From the NCBI GenBank assembly GCA_022747635.1, contig JAKTNV010000010.1, positions 41,192,237 to 41,256,236 on the forward strand: a DNA stretch of 64,000 bases. The letters run 5' to 3'. Below, one piece after another: positions 25,292 to 38,511 of the stretch (the stretch's first letter is position 1; each line of letters starts with the position of its first letter). Below the pieces are notes generated by a model. That model saw only the letters and a program-made list of their open reading frames with translations, was not told the origin of the DNA and searched no databases. The stretch is from Hetaerina americana (taxonomy: Eukaryota; Arthropoda; Insecta; Odonata; Calopterygidae). Made by a program: the position numbers and the translations under genes.

Positions 25292-26270
25292 TTCGATGTG
25301 GTATTCCTAGATTTCAAAAAAGCCTTAGATAAAGTTCCACACAATGAATTGTTACAAACTTAAATGCTATTGTATCAATGAGAAAATAATAAATTAGATT
25401 AGAGACTTCTTGTCAAATAACAAAGAAATAGTAGTCATCGATGGGTTGTGCTCAATGGATAAAGATGTACCTTCGGGCGTCCCCAAGGAAATGAAATCGT
25501 GCCACTGCTATTCATAATATACATAAATGACATAAGCTAACGCATTTGTAGCAATCTCAGATGATTTGCTGACGACAGACTCAATCTCGGAATGGTGCAA
25601 GAAATGGGCATTAATGCCCATTCATATAAACAAACTCAAAGTTTTGAAATTTTTTAAAAAAGGAGAGGGCTCAGCGCTAACTACGACCAATCTAGTTAAA
25701 TATTTGGGGGTAGTTCTAACATCACGTCTTTCGTGGGTAGTACATATCAGGACGATATGTGGATCCGCTTTCAAGAAACTCGCATTTGTCAAAAAAAAAG
25801 TGGGAAAATTAAATGAGACAGTGTAAGAGAGGTGTTATTTTGCTCTAGTTAGATCTAATTTGGAATATGCCGCAAGTATTTGGGATCCTTGGGAGAAAAT
25901 TTGGCAAAAAGAATCAGATAAAGTCCAGAGAAAATCCACAAGGTTCGTTAAAAACTGTTATGATAAGAACACAAGTGTGACGGGTCTCTTAAGAGATTTA
26001 TGCTGAGATCCACTTGAGATATAAAGAGAACAAGCGAGACTTAGACTTTTATAAAAGCTCAGAACACACGAGTTTAACGATGACACTAAAGGAATTATAA
26101 TGGCCCTAAACTAATTAGGTAAAGCGGACCCCAAAGATAAAATAAGGGAGATAAATTCCAGGACAGATAGGTACAAATATTCCATACTTCCCCGAACAAT
26201 CATGAATCATAATTGGTAGAAATCGAAATCGCTCTAGAAATATTAAAAACATTTAATTTACAATTCGGAA
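25292..26270 (+). pseudogene. LINE reverse transcriptase pseudogene
   Basis: Conserved RT blocks can be read across frames in order: VVFLDFKKALDKVPHNELL; VPSGV near 25470 followed by LLFIIYINDI; then a decayed ADDLLTTDS where FADD is expected; ISEWCKKWALMPIHINKLK; LVKYLGVVL; and SNLEYAASIWDP. After these comes KVQRKSTRFVKNCYDKNTSV with the usual DPLE and RLRLL continuation. This order is that of LINE ORF2 of the jockey/CR1 type. In-frame stops (for example at 25826 and near 26005) and frameshifts show it is dead. Confidence 0.88.
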
Positions 26271-26545
26271 CTAAATGAAACATTGCATATATATATGTCA
26301 GATATATATGTAGGTGCATGGGTATGTTAGTTGGCAGTTTGTGTCTCTGAATGTGTGTGGGTTGTAAGGGTTTTTGGCATAAAAGTAAACCATGTTTTGT
26401 TAGTGGATTTTATGAATTTGTGTCTTTTGCATACGGTTAATTTCGTAATTACCGGTGTTGCCCAATCGCCCCACACCACACGTCCTTGCGGCGGCTTGCC
26501 GCCACATTAAGTGATGTAGGTTTAGAAGTTACCTAGTGTGTGTTC
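25292..26545 (+). mobile_element. decayed LINE (jockey/CR1-like), 5'-truncated, with 3' UTR
   Basis: The 5' part is reverse transcriptase with many lesions. It is followed by a GT-rich 3' UTR (about 26290-26460) and a 3' end CCTTGCGGCGGCTTGC at about 26488-26503, then a GATGTAGG tail. The same 3' end, in reverse, occurs at 49.5 kb with a clear (TAGATG)n tail, which ties the two as one family. It is truncated at the 5' side, as is usual for LINE copies. Confidence 0.85.
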
Positions 26546-26549
26546 TCTA

Positions 26550-28670
26550 TCTATCCACTTAGTTGCCACTTCCCCCTTTAAACAAACTTAGTTCCAATCA
26601 AGTTTATTGTCTCAGCTATTTCGTTTTTCAATTCATCGCGACCGTAGATACGTTCATTTTAACTCTATATTTGAAATAGTTATTTATCCATGACCGATTA
26701 TCTTTTAATCATTCTATATATTCTTTATGGTTATTTCTCTATTTTCTTCTACATGTGACTGATCCGGAAATTCTAGTTAACAAGAGATTGCATGTCTATA
26801 TATGGCGTATAACATGTATGGTCCTTTGCTTACTGTCCGATCTGCGTTCAAGTATCAGGCATAAAATATCCGGAGAGTATTTCAATTACAGTGCCTATTT
26901 TAATGTAGAATATATTCGTATCAGCCTTTTTCATTATTATTTTCCGTTCAATATATGTACGAGTGTATAAGGTTAACTGAATATGCAACTTATTTTAAGC
27001 TATAAGTTTGCAAACGTTCATTGCAAAGAAAGTTCAATGTATATACCTGTTCGATGAAAAGTCCTGAGAGTGTATCATGTTATAATTATTATCGGGCAAT
27101 ATGGGTCCTACAATCTATTTTGAAGCCTCAAAGGCTTTTAAACTGTAGTCAGTCCTCAAACATTTCCATTAGCCCTTTAGTGGGGGAGGATCCATTCTCA
27201 ATCATCCTATTCTCTTCAAGACCGGAATTCAATCACCTGCTCACTCAGGCGCGCATGCACTTCCCGATCCTATGAATTGGATGTTTCTCATTGGATCCGC
27301 CCTCTCCGTTTATCCTCCACTATGCATTTTCATTTCACGCGTGACTTCCTCTCTATCTCTCACCTCGTACTCAAAGATTCAATGGATTTCAGCACGAGTC
27401 CATACTCGTGACATGAAAGCCCTTTGGGTTTTTGTCGTTGAACTGTGAGCTGTGCATAATATATAGGAATGATGGATGAATTTGTGGCTTCCAAAGGCTG
27501 AAATATAGCATTATAAAGCTAAGTGCAATATAGTGGTTATGAGAAAATATGGACTGCAGATTAATATTATCATATTCAGTAGTTACCTAAAACAAAATCA
27601 TTACTGGGAGAATAGTAGATATTTTTTCATGGTATATTGTTATATTTAGATTTGCAATCAGTGTATTAGTAATAACTTATTTCACTGTAGTGTTTTACTA
27701 ATTCCTATAACTCAGCTCATATCTTCCTATATGTTGTCGTTGATCTCCGGTCTCTTTTCCATGTAACATCCCACTTCTTCAAATATGTACCAATGGAATT
27801 TCTTAGCCTTAGCTGCATGAGTACAACCAATATAAATGGCCTTGCTATTGCTCACCAATTATTTACTCAATGTGAATAATTAATGAAAATCACAACATTA
27901 CGAACAGCTAAGAAGAATTTGTCGCAATAAGGCCGCAACTCCATAATCGGAATCTTATGAAGGTAATCGTGTATTTGAGCGTGTAATAACAAGAAGTATT
28001 CGTTCTTAGAGGTAATTCATGAAATAAATCTTTAGATGAAAATTATTCGTGTATTGGAATTATTAACTTAATTTATTTTACTTTTGGCTTAAAATTTAAT
28101 TGATTCTGTATTCGCCATCCTAAACGATCCCATCTAACCCTTCACTTTAATTCCCCTTTCCAACTGCCTCTGCTACGGCCCTTATACCCTGTTGCTCCAC
28201 TTTCCGTTCCATATTCCCTTCTTTACCACACCAATCCGGGTCTCCACCCCCATTCCCACGCGCCAAATTATCAATTCTAAAAGGAGCGCAGCGGCCCCAC
28301 CGGCTCTTAACAGTCTTGCTCAACCCATTTCGTCTTTTATACCCTCCGGAGAATGGTCAGTAATCGTTCAGTTTCCTCCAACATTCACCCCTGCTGCCTT
28401 TCCCAGAATCATTGCCTTTCTCTCCTCCTTTTTATTCTGCCTTTCTCACCTCTGTCACTCTAATTCTCATTCTCGGTCCATGCCTATCGTGATGACTCCC
28501 ATATCCTAGACCCCGCAACTCGTTCTCAAAAGTCTGTGTTCATTCGACAGCCGTCAGAGAAACTATCTTAAAACCATAGCCACGTGGTCGCCACAACAGC
28601 ATCAGAAAATTCATGGACTTCCAATTTCCGCTCATCTTTTGCTTTCATGATACCCGTCTAAATACATTAT
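26550..28670. other. non-coding, CT-rich island at 28130-28510
   Basis: AT-rich sequence ending in a CT-rich island. I see no recognisable gene or repeat family. Confidence 0.5.
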
Positions 28671-28674
28671 GAGA

Positions 28675-28675
<1 letters not shown>

Positions 28676-28738
<63 letters not shown>

Positions 28739-28750
28739 TCACACACGCAT
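28676..28750. repeat. (TA)n then (CA)n microsatellite
   Basis: About 29 TA units (28676-28733) followed by a short CA-rich run. Confidence 0.97.
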
Positions 28751-28982
28751 ACATAAACGGGGTGCGGCAACATCATTTCCTTTTTGAAGGCGTTTTGCGT
28801 TATATATAATAAGTATAATATATTTTATGTATAATTTTTTATAATATATATAATCATATATATATAATAAATTGAGCAGCAACAAACAATATAGAAACAC
28901 ATAAAAAGATCACTCACACGTTATTTCTTGGTGATATCGACGGAATTCTGCTCCGTCTTAATCAGAAGATAGAGAAGTGATC

Positions 28983-28987
<5 letters not shown>

Positions 28988-29014
<27 letters not shown>
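28988..29014. repeat. (TA)n microsatellite
   Basis: Short TA tract, separated from the longer tract at 29077 by about 60 bp of ordinary sequence. Confidence 0.95.
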
Positions 29015-29015
<1 letters not shown>

Positions 29016-29073
29016 CTCCTGTGATTGTCCTTTATATATGTTCCTATTCATTTTCCTTATACCTTTTTCCTTG

Positions 29074-29218
<145 letters not shown>

Positions 29219-29248
29219 TTATACAAAAGATAAAGGTATGGTTACAGT

Positions 29249-29571
29249 ATGGTGGGCGAAGAGAGGGGTTTGTGGAGCGACATCCTATGGAGGCAGGAAA
29301 AGTGGATGAAGGGGGTATTGACCGATAGTGGGATGCTGAAGACTGTAATAGAGGGAAGAATGTTACGTAAACGAGGAAAGGGAAGGAACAGGATAGGGAT
29401 GTTGGACGGGATAAAGGGCGGAAGGAAGTACTCAGAGATGAAGAGGGACCTGATGTACAGTAGGATGCTGGATTTTGTATTTTGTTAGGAGTCACAAAAT
29501 ATTTGTTTGGAAACTGTTTCCATCCAAAAACCTACCTTAAACGGTAGAATACCTAATAATAATAATATATA
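29249..29571 (+). mobile_element. 3' end of a second LINE family with (TAA)n tail
   Basis: The fragment holds the C-terminal coding end of a LINE ORF2 and a short 3' UTR ending in TAATAATAATA at about 29560-29571. The UTR has the CCTTAAACGGTAGAATAC block just before the tail. The 5' side stops close to the long (TA)n tract. It is severely 5'-truncated. Confidence 0.8.
29315..29488 (+). pseudogene. LINE ORF2 C-terminal fragment
   Basis: The open frame reads [20 protein letters not shown], then [20 protein letters not shown]. This is the conserved pattern near the C-terminus of many arthropod LINE reverse-transcriptase proteins: (I/V)IEGR-x-x-GKR-x-RGR-x-R, then LD-x-I-x-x-x-x-x-Y-x-x-MKR. It ends at a TAG at 29486-29488. 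This tail is intact in frame, but the polymerase domain is missing, so it is only a remnant. Confidence 0.8.
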
Positions 29572-32085
29572 AAAGACCCAGAAGAGCAGAATATTTGAAT
29601 TGGAAATTGGTACGTAAGACGTTAACTAAGCTTTTATATCATATCAATTTTAAATGTACTGCATAAACTAATCTACATTTAACATATGTTACTTACCATA
29701 TACTAATTGATGAAATATAATATGCTGTTCATTCATTGTCAGTATGCATTATAAAGGATTTTGTGGCTGTTAAAACAGTATAATTTTCCATGCGTTCTTC
29801 GGTACACTTTAGTGTTTCCAGGTTTATCATGATATAATATCAGTTCCTATGAACCGAAGATAGAGTTTCCTACATACCTGTGAATGTTTATTTTGTGCGA
29901 CACGTTACTTGACTAAGTTTTTTTTAGATTTATATAGTCCTGGGCAAGGTACCGCAAGGAGGAGAAGTAATATGTTTTCACATGCAAAAGGTGACTTTAT
30001 AAAATAAACGTAGCAAATAATTGATTAATGATTATTGAATTTTAAAAATTAAATATATAACATTTCTTTATATTTTTATGTGTAAATGGAGTGTCAAATT
30101 AATTTGAATATGGTGTTTCTCGGGATTAAATAAATTATGAACTTTGATTACTTCATTTACAACGCTCAATAAGAAGTATAATTTCAAGTAACCGTGAATA
30201 GGGTCAGCTCTAGTCTACGTGTCACCCACCTTATACCATTCGGATCTCATTTCTCAGTCTCCATCACTTTCAAGGAGGATTAGCCAGCTACCTCCTCTCC
30301 TGTCGCCATTCTTTCAATTGCTTACCTCTATCATTCTGGTATTCATCATACGCACTGATAAGTAGACTAATTTTCAAAAAACTATCTTGAATTTAATACT
30401 TCTTCTATTCTCGTACGTTGAATTCTAGTGCAAGTCAATTGGACAGCATCCCTCTTTATAAATTGCATAACTCTTATTTCATAATTTGTCCACTCTTCGA
30501 ATATGTAATAATTGTTTTTTCTCTCTTATCTAGTTTTCGGCTAAATTACCTTTTTATTTTCCCCTTATTCCTGAAGACTCTGTTTGTTAATTAAATAGAA
30601 GTGCAGTAGTAGTTTTAAGTATAATAATGTGGAAGGGGCAATAAATGCACAGGTAATTCAATAAAAAATGAAGTTTTAATTCCTACCGTCATATTTAGCG
30701 AATACAAGTTTTAGTGGGAAAAAAATTAAGGATAGACTTGAGTCATAACACTATATAACTGCAATTTATTGTTTTTTGAAAATTAAAATTGAGACATTTT
30801 CAGGGTACTTGTGGGCTATGTCACATTTCATGTTCTTTGACTGAAAAATTCTTAATTGATTATCAAACAAATATCTTTAACTTAATGATATAAAAATAAG
30901 CGTTGATGAATGTTTAAATAGCAAAATGAGTAGTTAGAGATCGTAATCTGATTGTGTCACTTTTTTTGACTCGTTGCTGAAGTGGTAATGTACAACTACT
31001 AAAAATGAAGCATCATGTAATGTGTCACATTCTAACACCACACTCTGTGGCGTCTCCGAACATCCTGCCAATATGAATCTTGCCTTGATTGACACTGATT
31101 CCGGACCCCTCAATATCTCCTGCATCGGTCATGTCCTTTGACTTGCATCGAAAATTTGTTCAACATAGGTTTACTTAATTGAGCCAAGTTACATCTAATA
31201 TACACATTATATAAATAATAATGTAAATTCCATAGGCAGAATGACGAACGACAATTGGGAAAATATTTCGCTTCTACAGTTAAAGATGTAAATGAGCCCA
31301 AGGTATACCTTATCCGTCCAATCGTTTGAACGATTTCTACATACAGGTGGAAATACATACATAAATATGTCCTATATTGTCATATAATTTAGGTCTTACA
31401 CTTGAAAATCAGTGAAAAAAACTTTACGCAGTCAACTTAGCCATCCAAAAATGAAAAGGAGATGTTTAGACCATGAATTTTAAATACTGCCGAAAATGGC
31501 AACTGGGGAACATCAATTACTGTTCTATTTGGAATCTTGAAACCCCGTAATGGCTTAGTTTTTTAGAAACCTTTCACATTTGGTGAAGGCTTTTTTGACA
31601 CTATGCTGAAAACGAGGTTTTAGAATGCAACAGCCAACATTGAAACAGCCTGGAAGGCTTTTTTATGAACTCCTTAGTCTTGAGACCTTATGCCGGCGGC
31701 GTTTTACTCTTTTTCTAGTTTTTTCAAACATGAGCACTGAAGAAGTGAGTCCTGAATAAGTTTGCAATAGACGAGCTAAACCTCGTCAACAGGAGACGTC
31801 AGCTTAAGGCCATCCCTAAAACCTCTTTCCAGACAAACACCATTGAAAACTTCGCAAGAAAATACGTAAACTATTACGCTATGCCTCTATCTCGGAGTGT
31901 TCGCATTTAGATACGAAGTTACACGCACGACATTAATGTAATTTTGTCAATTTTTGTAGCTGGAAGGTCATATTTTAATCGTTCTATTTTTGTACGCATT
32001 TTGAACTCGTAAAACCAAAGTTTTAAATGAAATGGTAACCTCGAAGTTTTGCGTATGATAATCAAAGGCCTTAATTAACAAAATG
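29572..32085. other. non-coding, no feature recognised
   Basis: AT-rich sequence. A 63-codon minus-strand frame at 30934-31125 has some protein-like texture but no motif, so I do not call it. Confidence 0.5.
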
Positions 32086-32089
32086 ATTT

Positions 32090-32635
32090 TTTTCCCCTTT
32101 CCGTCTTTCCTTCTCATTTTTCCTCATCTCACATTCACCTCTCTTTTGGTCCTTGGTCTTTGTTAGTTCCACCCCTTTGCCCTTCTGCACAACCCTCGTA
32201 TCAGACCCTCTTCCTCCTATGCTCTCACATTCCACCCCTCTTCCTCATGCCCCTCCAAAAACCCTTCCATTAACTCCTTCCCCTAAATACCTTCCTCCTC
32301 AAATACGCAGCGCCACCCCTCTACCTTCTTCCACCAGCCGGGCCCGCCAACTATCAAACCCTTCCCTCTTAAGCCAGTTAACACGCCCGCCCCCTGTCCC
32401 TCATCCTCCGCTCTCCTGCCCCCTCGCGTAAAACCCAAAAGCCTTTAGCCTCCTCCCCACCTTTCCGCCCGACCTCTGGCTTCCCCTGCCCACTTCCCTC
32501 TTCAGTCTCTTGACACTTGTCCCTCCAGGCATTAAAAAACTCTCGGAGCAGCCATTAGCTTCCTTTCCCCTCCCCCACCCCCTCGCTCCCTCCATCCTAA
32601 CCCTTCCATCTCTCCCCTCTACCCCGATTTAACCC
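32090..32635. other. CT-rich island ending in a strand-skew switch
   Basis: About 550 bp of strongly pyrimidine-rich plus strand. At about 32640 it flips to a GC-rich, purine-rich block (32640-32950) containing several CpGs. Such a flip can mark a promoter, and a candidate first exon lies just beyond it. Confidence 0.55.
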
Positions 32636-32692
32636 CATCCGCGCTCCGTGGGCTGTTGTGCGTGGCGGGTCGGGGGGGAGGGTCCATTGGAG

Positions 32693-32729
32693 ATGAGCAG
32701 CGACGAGGCTGACGACGAGCGGTCACGGG
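32693..32729 (+). CDS. possible first coding exon, unknown product
   Basis: An ATG with G at -3 opens MSSDEADDERSR, an acidic, serine-rich start typical of nuclear or cytosolic proteins. After 37 nt comes a donor-like CACGGG|GTGAGG with GT at 32730-32731. If not spliced, the frame continues to a TAG at 32783-32785 (30 codons). The setting is a CpG-containing, GC-rich block in an AT-rich window, as expected for a promoter-proximal exon. There is no homology to lean on, and chance remains possible. Confidence 0.25.
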
Positions 32730-33029
32730 GTGAGGCGGGAATGGCAAGGACGACGGCGGCGAATGGAGAGGAAAGGACAGAGTAGGAAAGAGTAGAATCG
32801 CAGCGTAGGCCACGGGGGTTGGAGGGAATGGAGGGGGTTCCGAGTGGGAGTGGAGGTGAAGGAGTCCCGAGCGTATGTCGGATGAAGTGGTGGAGGGTTA
32901 TGCTGAATCATCGCGTGAAGAATAGGAAAGGGAAAGGAATGGAGGCGTATGGGATTCAGAGTGGAGTCGAATCCATGAGCCATGTTTTTCAAGGTCCAAT
33001 TTGAGTTTTGCTTTATAAAATCCGTCATT

Positions 33030-36000
33030 ATTGAATCGACAGGTTGAACATTTTATGATATCTCAGAGAAGTAAAAAAATTGACTACCATCGTTATCCTT
33101 CTTTGCACGAGTGGCAGCTAAAATAAAAATGATAATGTCGTTCATAACTTTTCATGTTTACGAACGGTTTCCTTAGAATTGGAATCATCAAGTTTTAATC
33201 ACCCCGTAGCATACTTTGTTTATTCAACTAAATGTAGGAAAAAAAATTTGAATGGATAGTTAATGGACTACCTCTCTTCATTGTGGATCTTACTATCAAA
33301 TGTTTCGCATAGATCTGCTCGTTAATTAAAATATTGGCTACTTAAGAAAACGAAAAACATTGTTTAAGGTTACTTTGAAAATAAAATCAATCCGAGTTTT
33401 GAATTTTATTTGTTTCTGTTGACATAGAGGTGTATATTATGCTCTTTAACAATGGAAAATTATATTATGGAGTAATATTTTCCTCCATGCGCTTTTACTG
33501 GTAGGTGAGTTATATCAAATTACTAATTTCCCTGGTTTACATCAAAATCTCTCGAAAAAGGACACCGTAATACGGCTCATATTACTGTAACTTTAATGTA
33601 ATTGGGCTCAAAGGTTTATACCTGTTTCCCCAAAATATATGCCTGGGAAAGGATTGCGCTCGTAATATTCGGGGGAAAATAGCACTAACAAATTAGGCTT
33701 CAATGAGTTAATTATGAAAGATCATATTAATGCACGGATCCGTAAAAAATAATGAAAAATGAATTAACAGATGGAGAAAGGATAAGATCTGCCATACTTT
33801 AAGAACATTACTAAAGAAAAGAATTAACAGAAATCGAGGGTGAAGGCGAAAGTTTGATTAGGAACCATCGAGAGAGTCAATAATATTTCACATTTGAAAA
33901 GAGTAGAAATGAGACTCCCACAGATAAAATTACGCTCAAAGGTAACTCATTATGATAGCACCATCAAAAAGCCTCTGCTTATGTAGTAATAGTAGAGTTT
34001 ATGAATTTACCGAGACCATTTACGATTGGAGAGTAATTAGGTCAGGCTGGAGCTTGCGAGAGATTAGAAAATGGAGATAAACCTGAAGTTTTCATTACCA
34101 AAAAGGCAGAAAAAGACGCCATCGTTTATCGTCCAACCCTACTCGTAAATTTAACACTTTCACCTTATTACAGTCAATTTGGATTTTTTTCTGCAAAGAA
34201 AATTTATTATATTTAGCCTATGCACATACAAAGGTTGGTTGGATTACAGCTCTAAATCAACAAAAAATGCCGACACATATACGACATTTGAGTCAACAAA
34301 AACCATTTGTGCTTTATAAAAAGCAAAATTTCACGACCTTAAGTAAACATTGAAGTCAAAGCCTATTAAAGTATAGTTGGATTTGCTCTTTCATATTTCT
34401 GCTGCTTTTTTCATTTGGCTTGAACACATATTTTAGGCATTTGAAAATACAATTGATATTATTGATGATACTTTTGGGCGTTTCCTGTAATATTATGCCA
34501 TTTCATTCATTTTGACCAGTTTTGCGTTTGTTTATTCATAAAAACGATATTTAATAAGGTTTAGCTTTCAATAGATATCTGTAAGTCTATCGCTTTGTGC
34601 AAAAAATTTGTTGCATAGGGATGTGAATTCCTTTTCATGAACTGCAAACTTGACGTATTGGAAGGGCTTATGGGTTTTAATGGCCCATTGGGCTGTGCTA
34701 GCGAAACAATGATAATTGCTTCTGGTATCGTTACCCATGTCAAATAGATTGAATGGTATGAGCAAGAAGAATGTTAGTTCTTTCAGCATCTGCTACTTAG
34801 GGAGCGGTTGCAAAATTGTCTGACCGTGGTGGTACTTTCACTCCGGAGTTGGTGTCGTTAAAACACTATTTATGGAAGTAGTTAGGAAGCATCTCAAGTA
34901 TTCATCCCTAAAAAATATGATGAAAAATACTGTGTCCATCCAAAACTTGTCTCTAGCGGTGGATTTTAAAATGAGTATAGGAAAAAGCATTAAAAAAAGG
35001 TTTAGATACATTATATCTTTTATTGAAAGCAGTCCTTCAATTGTCAAAAGATTCTATTTAGCTCGGTCTTTTGTATTCTCATAATTGGATTTTTGTCACA
35101 ATGAATGACACTACTTCAATGTATTTCACCTCGAAATTATTTCCAAAAAGAACAAAAATCTCGTAATTTTAGCAATATAAACCATTCAATTTTCACTGGA
35201 GGATTTTGCAATTATTTTATCATAAAATGTGAAAGATATTCGTGTTTCATTCCACGTTGAATCGATAATGACGTAATTACCTTCCGTGCCATGTGATAGA
35301 TATAATGCGTATTTAGATCAGGATCAACCCGAATTCAGCTTGAGTTCCCGATCTGCAGATCTATCTTGCAAAGGATAAGAAATGTCGTCACTTTAAAAGG
35401 ATGTGCCCAGGCAACGACTAAATTCAGATATTTTTAACCTTCGGCCATTATGTTCATTCCTTCGATGATTCCTTTTCTTCTCTCTGTCATTTCCCCTTGC
35501 TATGCGTGTTTAGGTCTACATAACTACAATACTCAAGAAAGGGTTTGTGACTGGGGTGTTTTTGCACCAGCCATGCATGTAGAAATAAAATAAACGCAGG
35601 TCATTGTTGGAAAAGTCGAAGATCAATTAACCTTAAAACCACATGTTGGTGAGCATGAAGGTTGGAGCGCATGTGTTTTGAAGGGTAATATAATTGAGCT
35701 GCCCGGGAAACGATTACCAAGGAAATTGGCTGAATCAACCCCAACTATTCGCTTGCGACTTGTTTGTTTATACTTCTTTTGCTCATCCTTGAAGACAGAA
35801 AACGAACTCCTCGACCGAAACCGGTAGGGAAAATTGAATTAAGTTCCAATCCCTTTTCTGTCTTCACCCTCTACTTTATTCAAACAATATTTCCTCGTGA
35901 AAGTAGGGCCTTAATTTAGCCCTCAGAAGATATCAAGCATCGGCATATAACCACCCTATTTTAGCCAAACAACTTTAGTTCTCCATCATTTCTCTCCCAG

Positions 36001-36600
36001 TCTTCTCGGTGGTTTTTCTTTGCATTTTTCCGCTCGTTTTTCTATTCTCAGGGTATTTTTAAAGGTCCATTGGCTGTTGGTTTAGTAATACTAGGCTAAT
36101 TTGTATTGCTTTTTGTTTATTAGTTGGAGAAAATCCTTTTTTGATTAACATGCGCATTAGGTGCCCGTTTACTTCAGGTGCTCAGCATTTTTTTCTTAAT
36201 TGACATTGCATTAAAAACTCAAATAAGTTAAGAAATATAAATGAGTGATTAACAACGGTTAGTATATGCTTCAAATCACAGAGCTTAATTGAATACAAAA
36301 TTACGATGTTTCAAATTTAAATGAGTTTAAAATTTTATCTGGAATTCACTAATTTTTGGATTAATTATTTCTCCTAAATTATTTTAATTTCATCCTTCGT
36401 CGACTTTCTTCCATTACAACTGTGTGGAGAAGACGGGCACTCGGTATGATTTACCAAAATGCCAGCCAAAGTAAAACGTCTTTTTATAAGTGAAAAGGTG
36501 AAATTAGGGAACAACCGTACTAATCAAGGAGTTGGGATAAAAAACGATAAACGGTCATCCACGATCATTTTTTTTCGCCAATCTTGGGAGGGTGATTGAT
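33030..36600. other. non-coding, no feature recognised
   Basis: AT-rich sequence throughout. I found no transposon ends, RNA genes or domains. Confidence 0.5.
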
Positions 36601-36628
36601 TTTCCCGTAGTTAAGAAGTGTAAATCAG

Positions 36629-36683
36629 CACCTGTTACCTCATGGATGTGGCCAACGGACCGGAGAATGGATTGAAGTTGGAG
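36629..36683 (+). CDS. possible small exon, unknown product
   Basis: An acceptor-like AAATCAG is followed by 18 codons reading TCYLMDVANGPENGLKLE (one leading base, phase shared with an upstream exon), then a donor-like GAG|GTAAAA. Thirteen of the 18 third positions are G or C in an AT-rich area. The polypyrimidine tract is weak. It is a bare candidate. Confidence 0.18.
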
Positions 36684-36689
36684 GTAAAA

Positions 36690-38505
36690 TGTTAATTAAG
36701 GGATCCCTACGTTATCCCTGGAGATTTAGGAGACTAGAGTTGGCCAAGCTCGATCTTTCAATTAAAACCCTTGCCAAATTTAAAGGTGACGGACGTAAAG
36801 TACTACATCCACGGTTTAGATTTACCAATTAAATAAATAAATAGCGACTCATTCTGTTTTCATTTAATGGATTTCTCAAGTTAAATGAAGTGATACTTCA
36901 TGCAGATAAATAAAATAATCAAAATAAAATTGATAAATAAAAATCGAAAAACATAGAATTTTGACAAAACCGTCGGCCGTGATAGGGGGAAATATTTATG
37001 AAATGAATAGAGATAGTTTCTTCTTCTGGTGAATATTCTTTTGATGCCATTAGATAATTCTACTCTATTCTATCTAAATTGTTTTAAATGAATCATTGTA
37101 ACCTCTTACAATATCTAGTAATTAAATTATTTCAACGCATGAGTTGCATAAGGGTTTGTGCCCACTTTTAGATTCCTCAAAATAATAATTGAGGTTTGGA
37201 TAGTAAACATATTTTTACTTTATCTCTCACTCTGTGTATTCTTCCATCATTAATATCCTGGATCTAATTTAATTGCAGGGTTTTTTTTACAATGTGCATT
37301 TACACGTCAGTTTGCCATTTTTGGCTCAGTAAGATCCAAAGGATAAATGTTACCAGTTATAAATTCTTAGCCCAGGCGTGATCCTGAGAGGGGAGGGAGA
37401 GATCCTGAACATATTTAAACCCATTCAAATTAGTCTTGTGAAGGTTAAAATTTAGCTTTAAATGAAGAATAAATTGAGCTAGTGATATTCCGTAAAAATT
37501 TCATATCCCTAAACCACGTTATCATTTATTGGCGTCAGTGGTTATTTAAGCTTAAAACGCTTCCCTAATATATTGGCTAAAAAAGACAAGTTATTTCATG
37601 CTCTTTTTGATCATCCTTGTATTCTTGAATGATAAAGAGTTTATTGAAATTAAGTTTTCATAAAGCAGTGTTATAACGAATCAAAATATGTCCAATCAGA
37701 CGTTGCAGTAATCTTGCTTGAATTTTCCAGACACGTGTATATTTCTCATCATCAACTGTTTGCACGAACACTTTATTAATACACCTGTCTACTTAATTAT
37801 CAACATAAATTTTTAGAATCCTTTTAGAAGGCCTCGCATATTTTCTGACGGAGGTAAGTTCCACAAATAAGGTCATAAAAGATTTGTCTCTCAGTATAAC
37901 TAAAACCAAAATTTACATTGTTCCACACTGTTTTGTCCCAACTGAGGTTCCAAGGTCTCAGTAACTAGTCAGCAATAATTTTGATGATGAAGTTAAGAGT
38001 TTGAAACTTCGGTCGCTACGATAAAATAATGCGGAAAAATATTAGGTTTATTTTTCATCATATCTTGAAAGTCTTACGAAAAAGGAGTAACTATAGACCT
38101 ATCTCTTATAATTTTTTCTTCGCGTCGGAAAGCCTCTGACTTGAGTATGATCTGTACCCTATCTCTCTTTCTTCTTTCCACTGCTGGTGATTGTGCTCCC
38201 TAAATATGTTTTGTCCTTAAACAACCTCATTTCTCTCCACACATTCATCACTTTAAACAAAATATTTGTAAGGACTTCAACCTAGATGAATTACATTGTT
38301 TCCCTTCATGTTGCCTGCATTCTCATGAATACCACCACCATTCCATCTTTAAAGCTTAAATATCACCCTCATGCTTAAAAGTATCCAAATGCTCCTCTTA
38401 ACCAAAATACGGATTCACGACGAATGTGGCTCTCCTTTTATCTACTATTACGTGAGAGATACTCTTATAAACTAACCTTTTGGCAGTCAATTGAAGACCA
38501 ATGTG
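36690..38505. other. non-coding, no feature recognised
   Basis: AT-rich sequence. TAAATAAATAAATA at about 36831-36844 could be a retroelement tail, but nothing upstream of it is recognisable. Confidence 0.45.
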
Positions 38506-38511
38506 AGTTTC

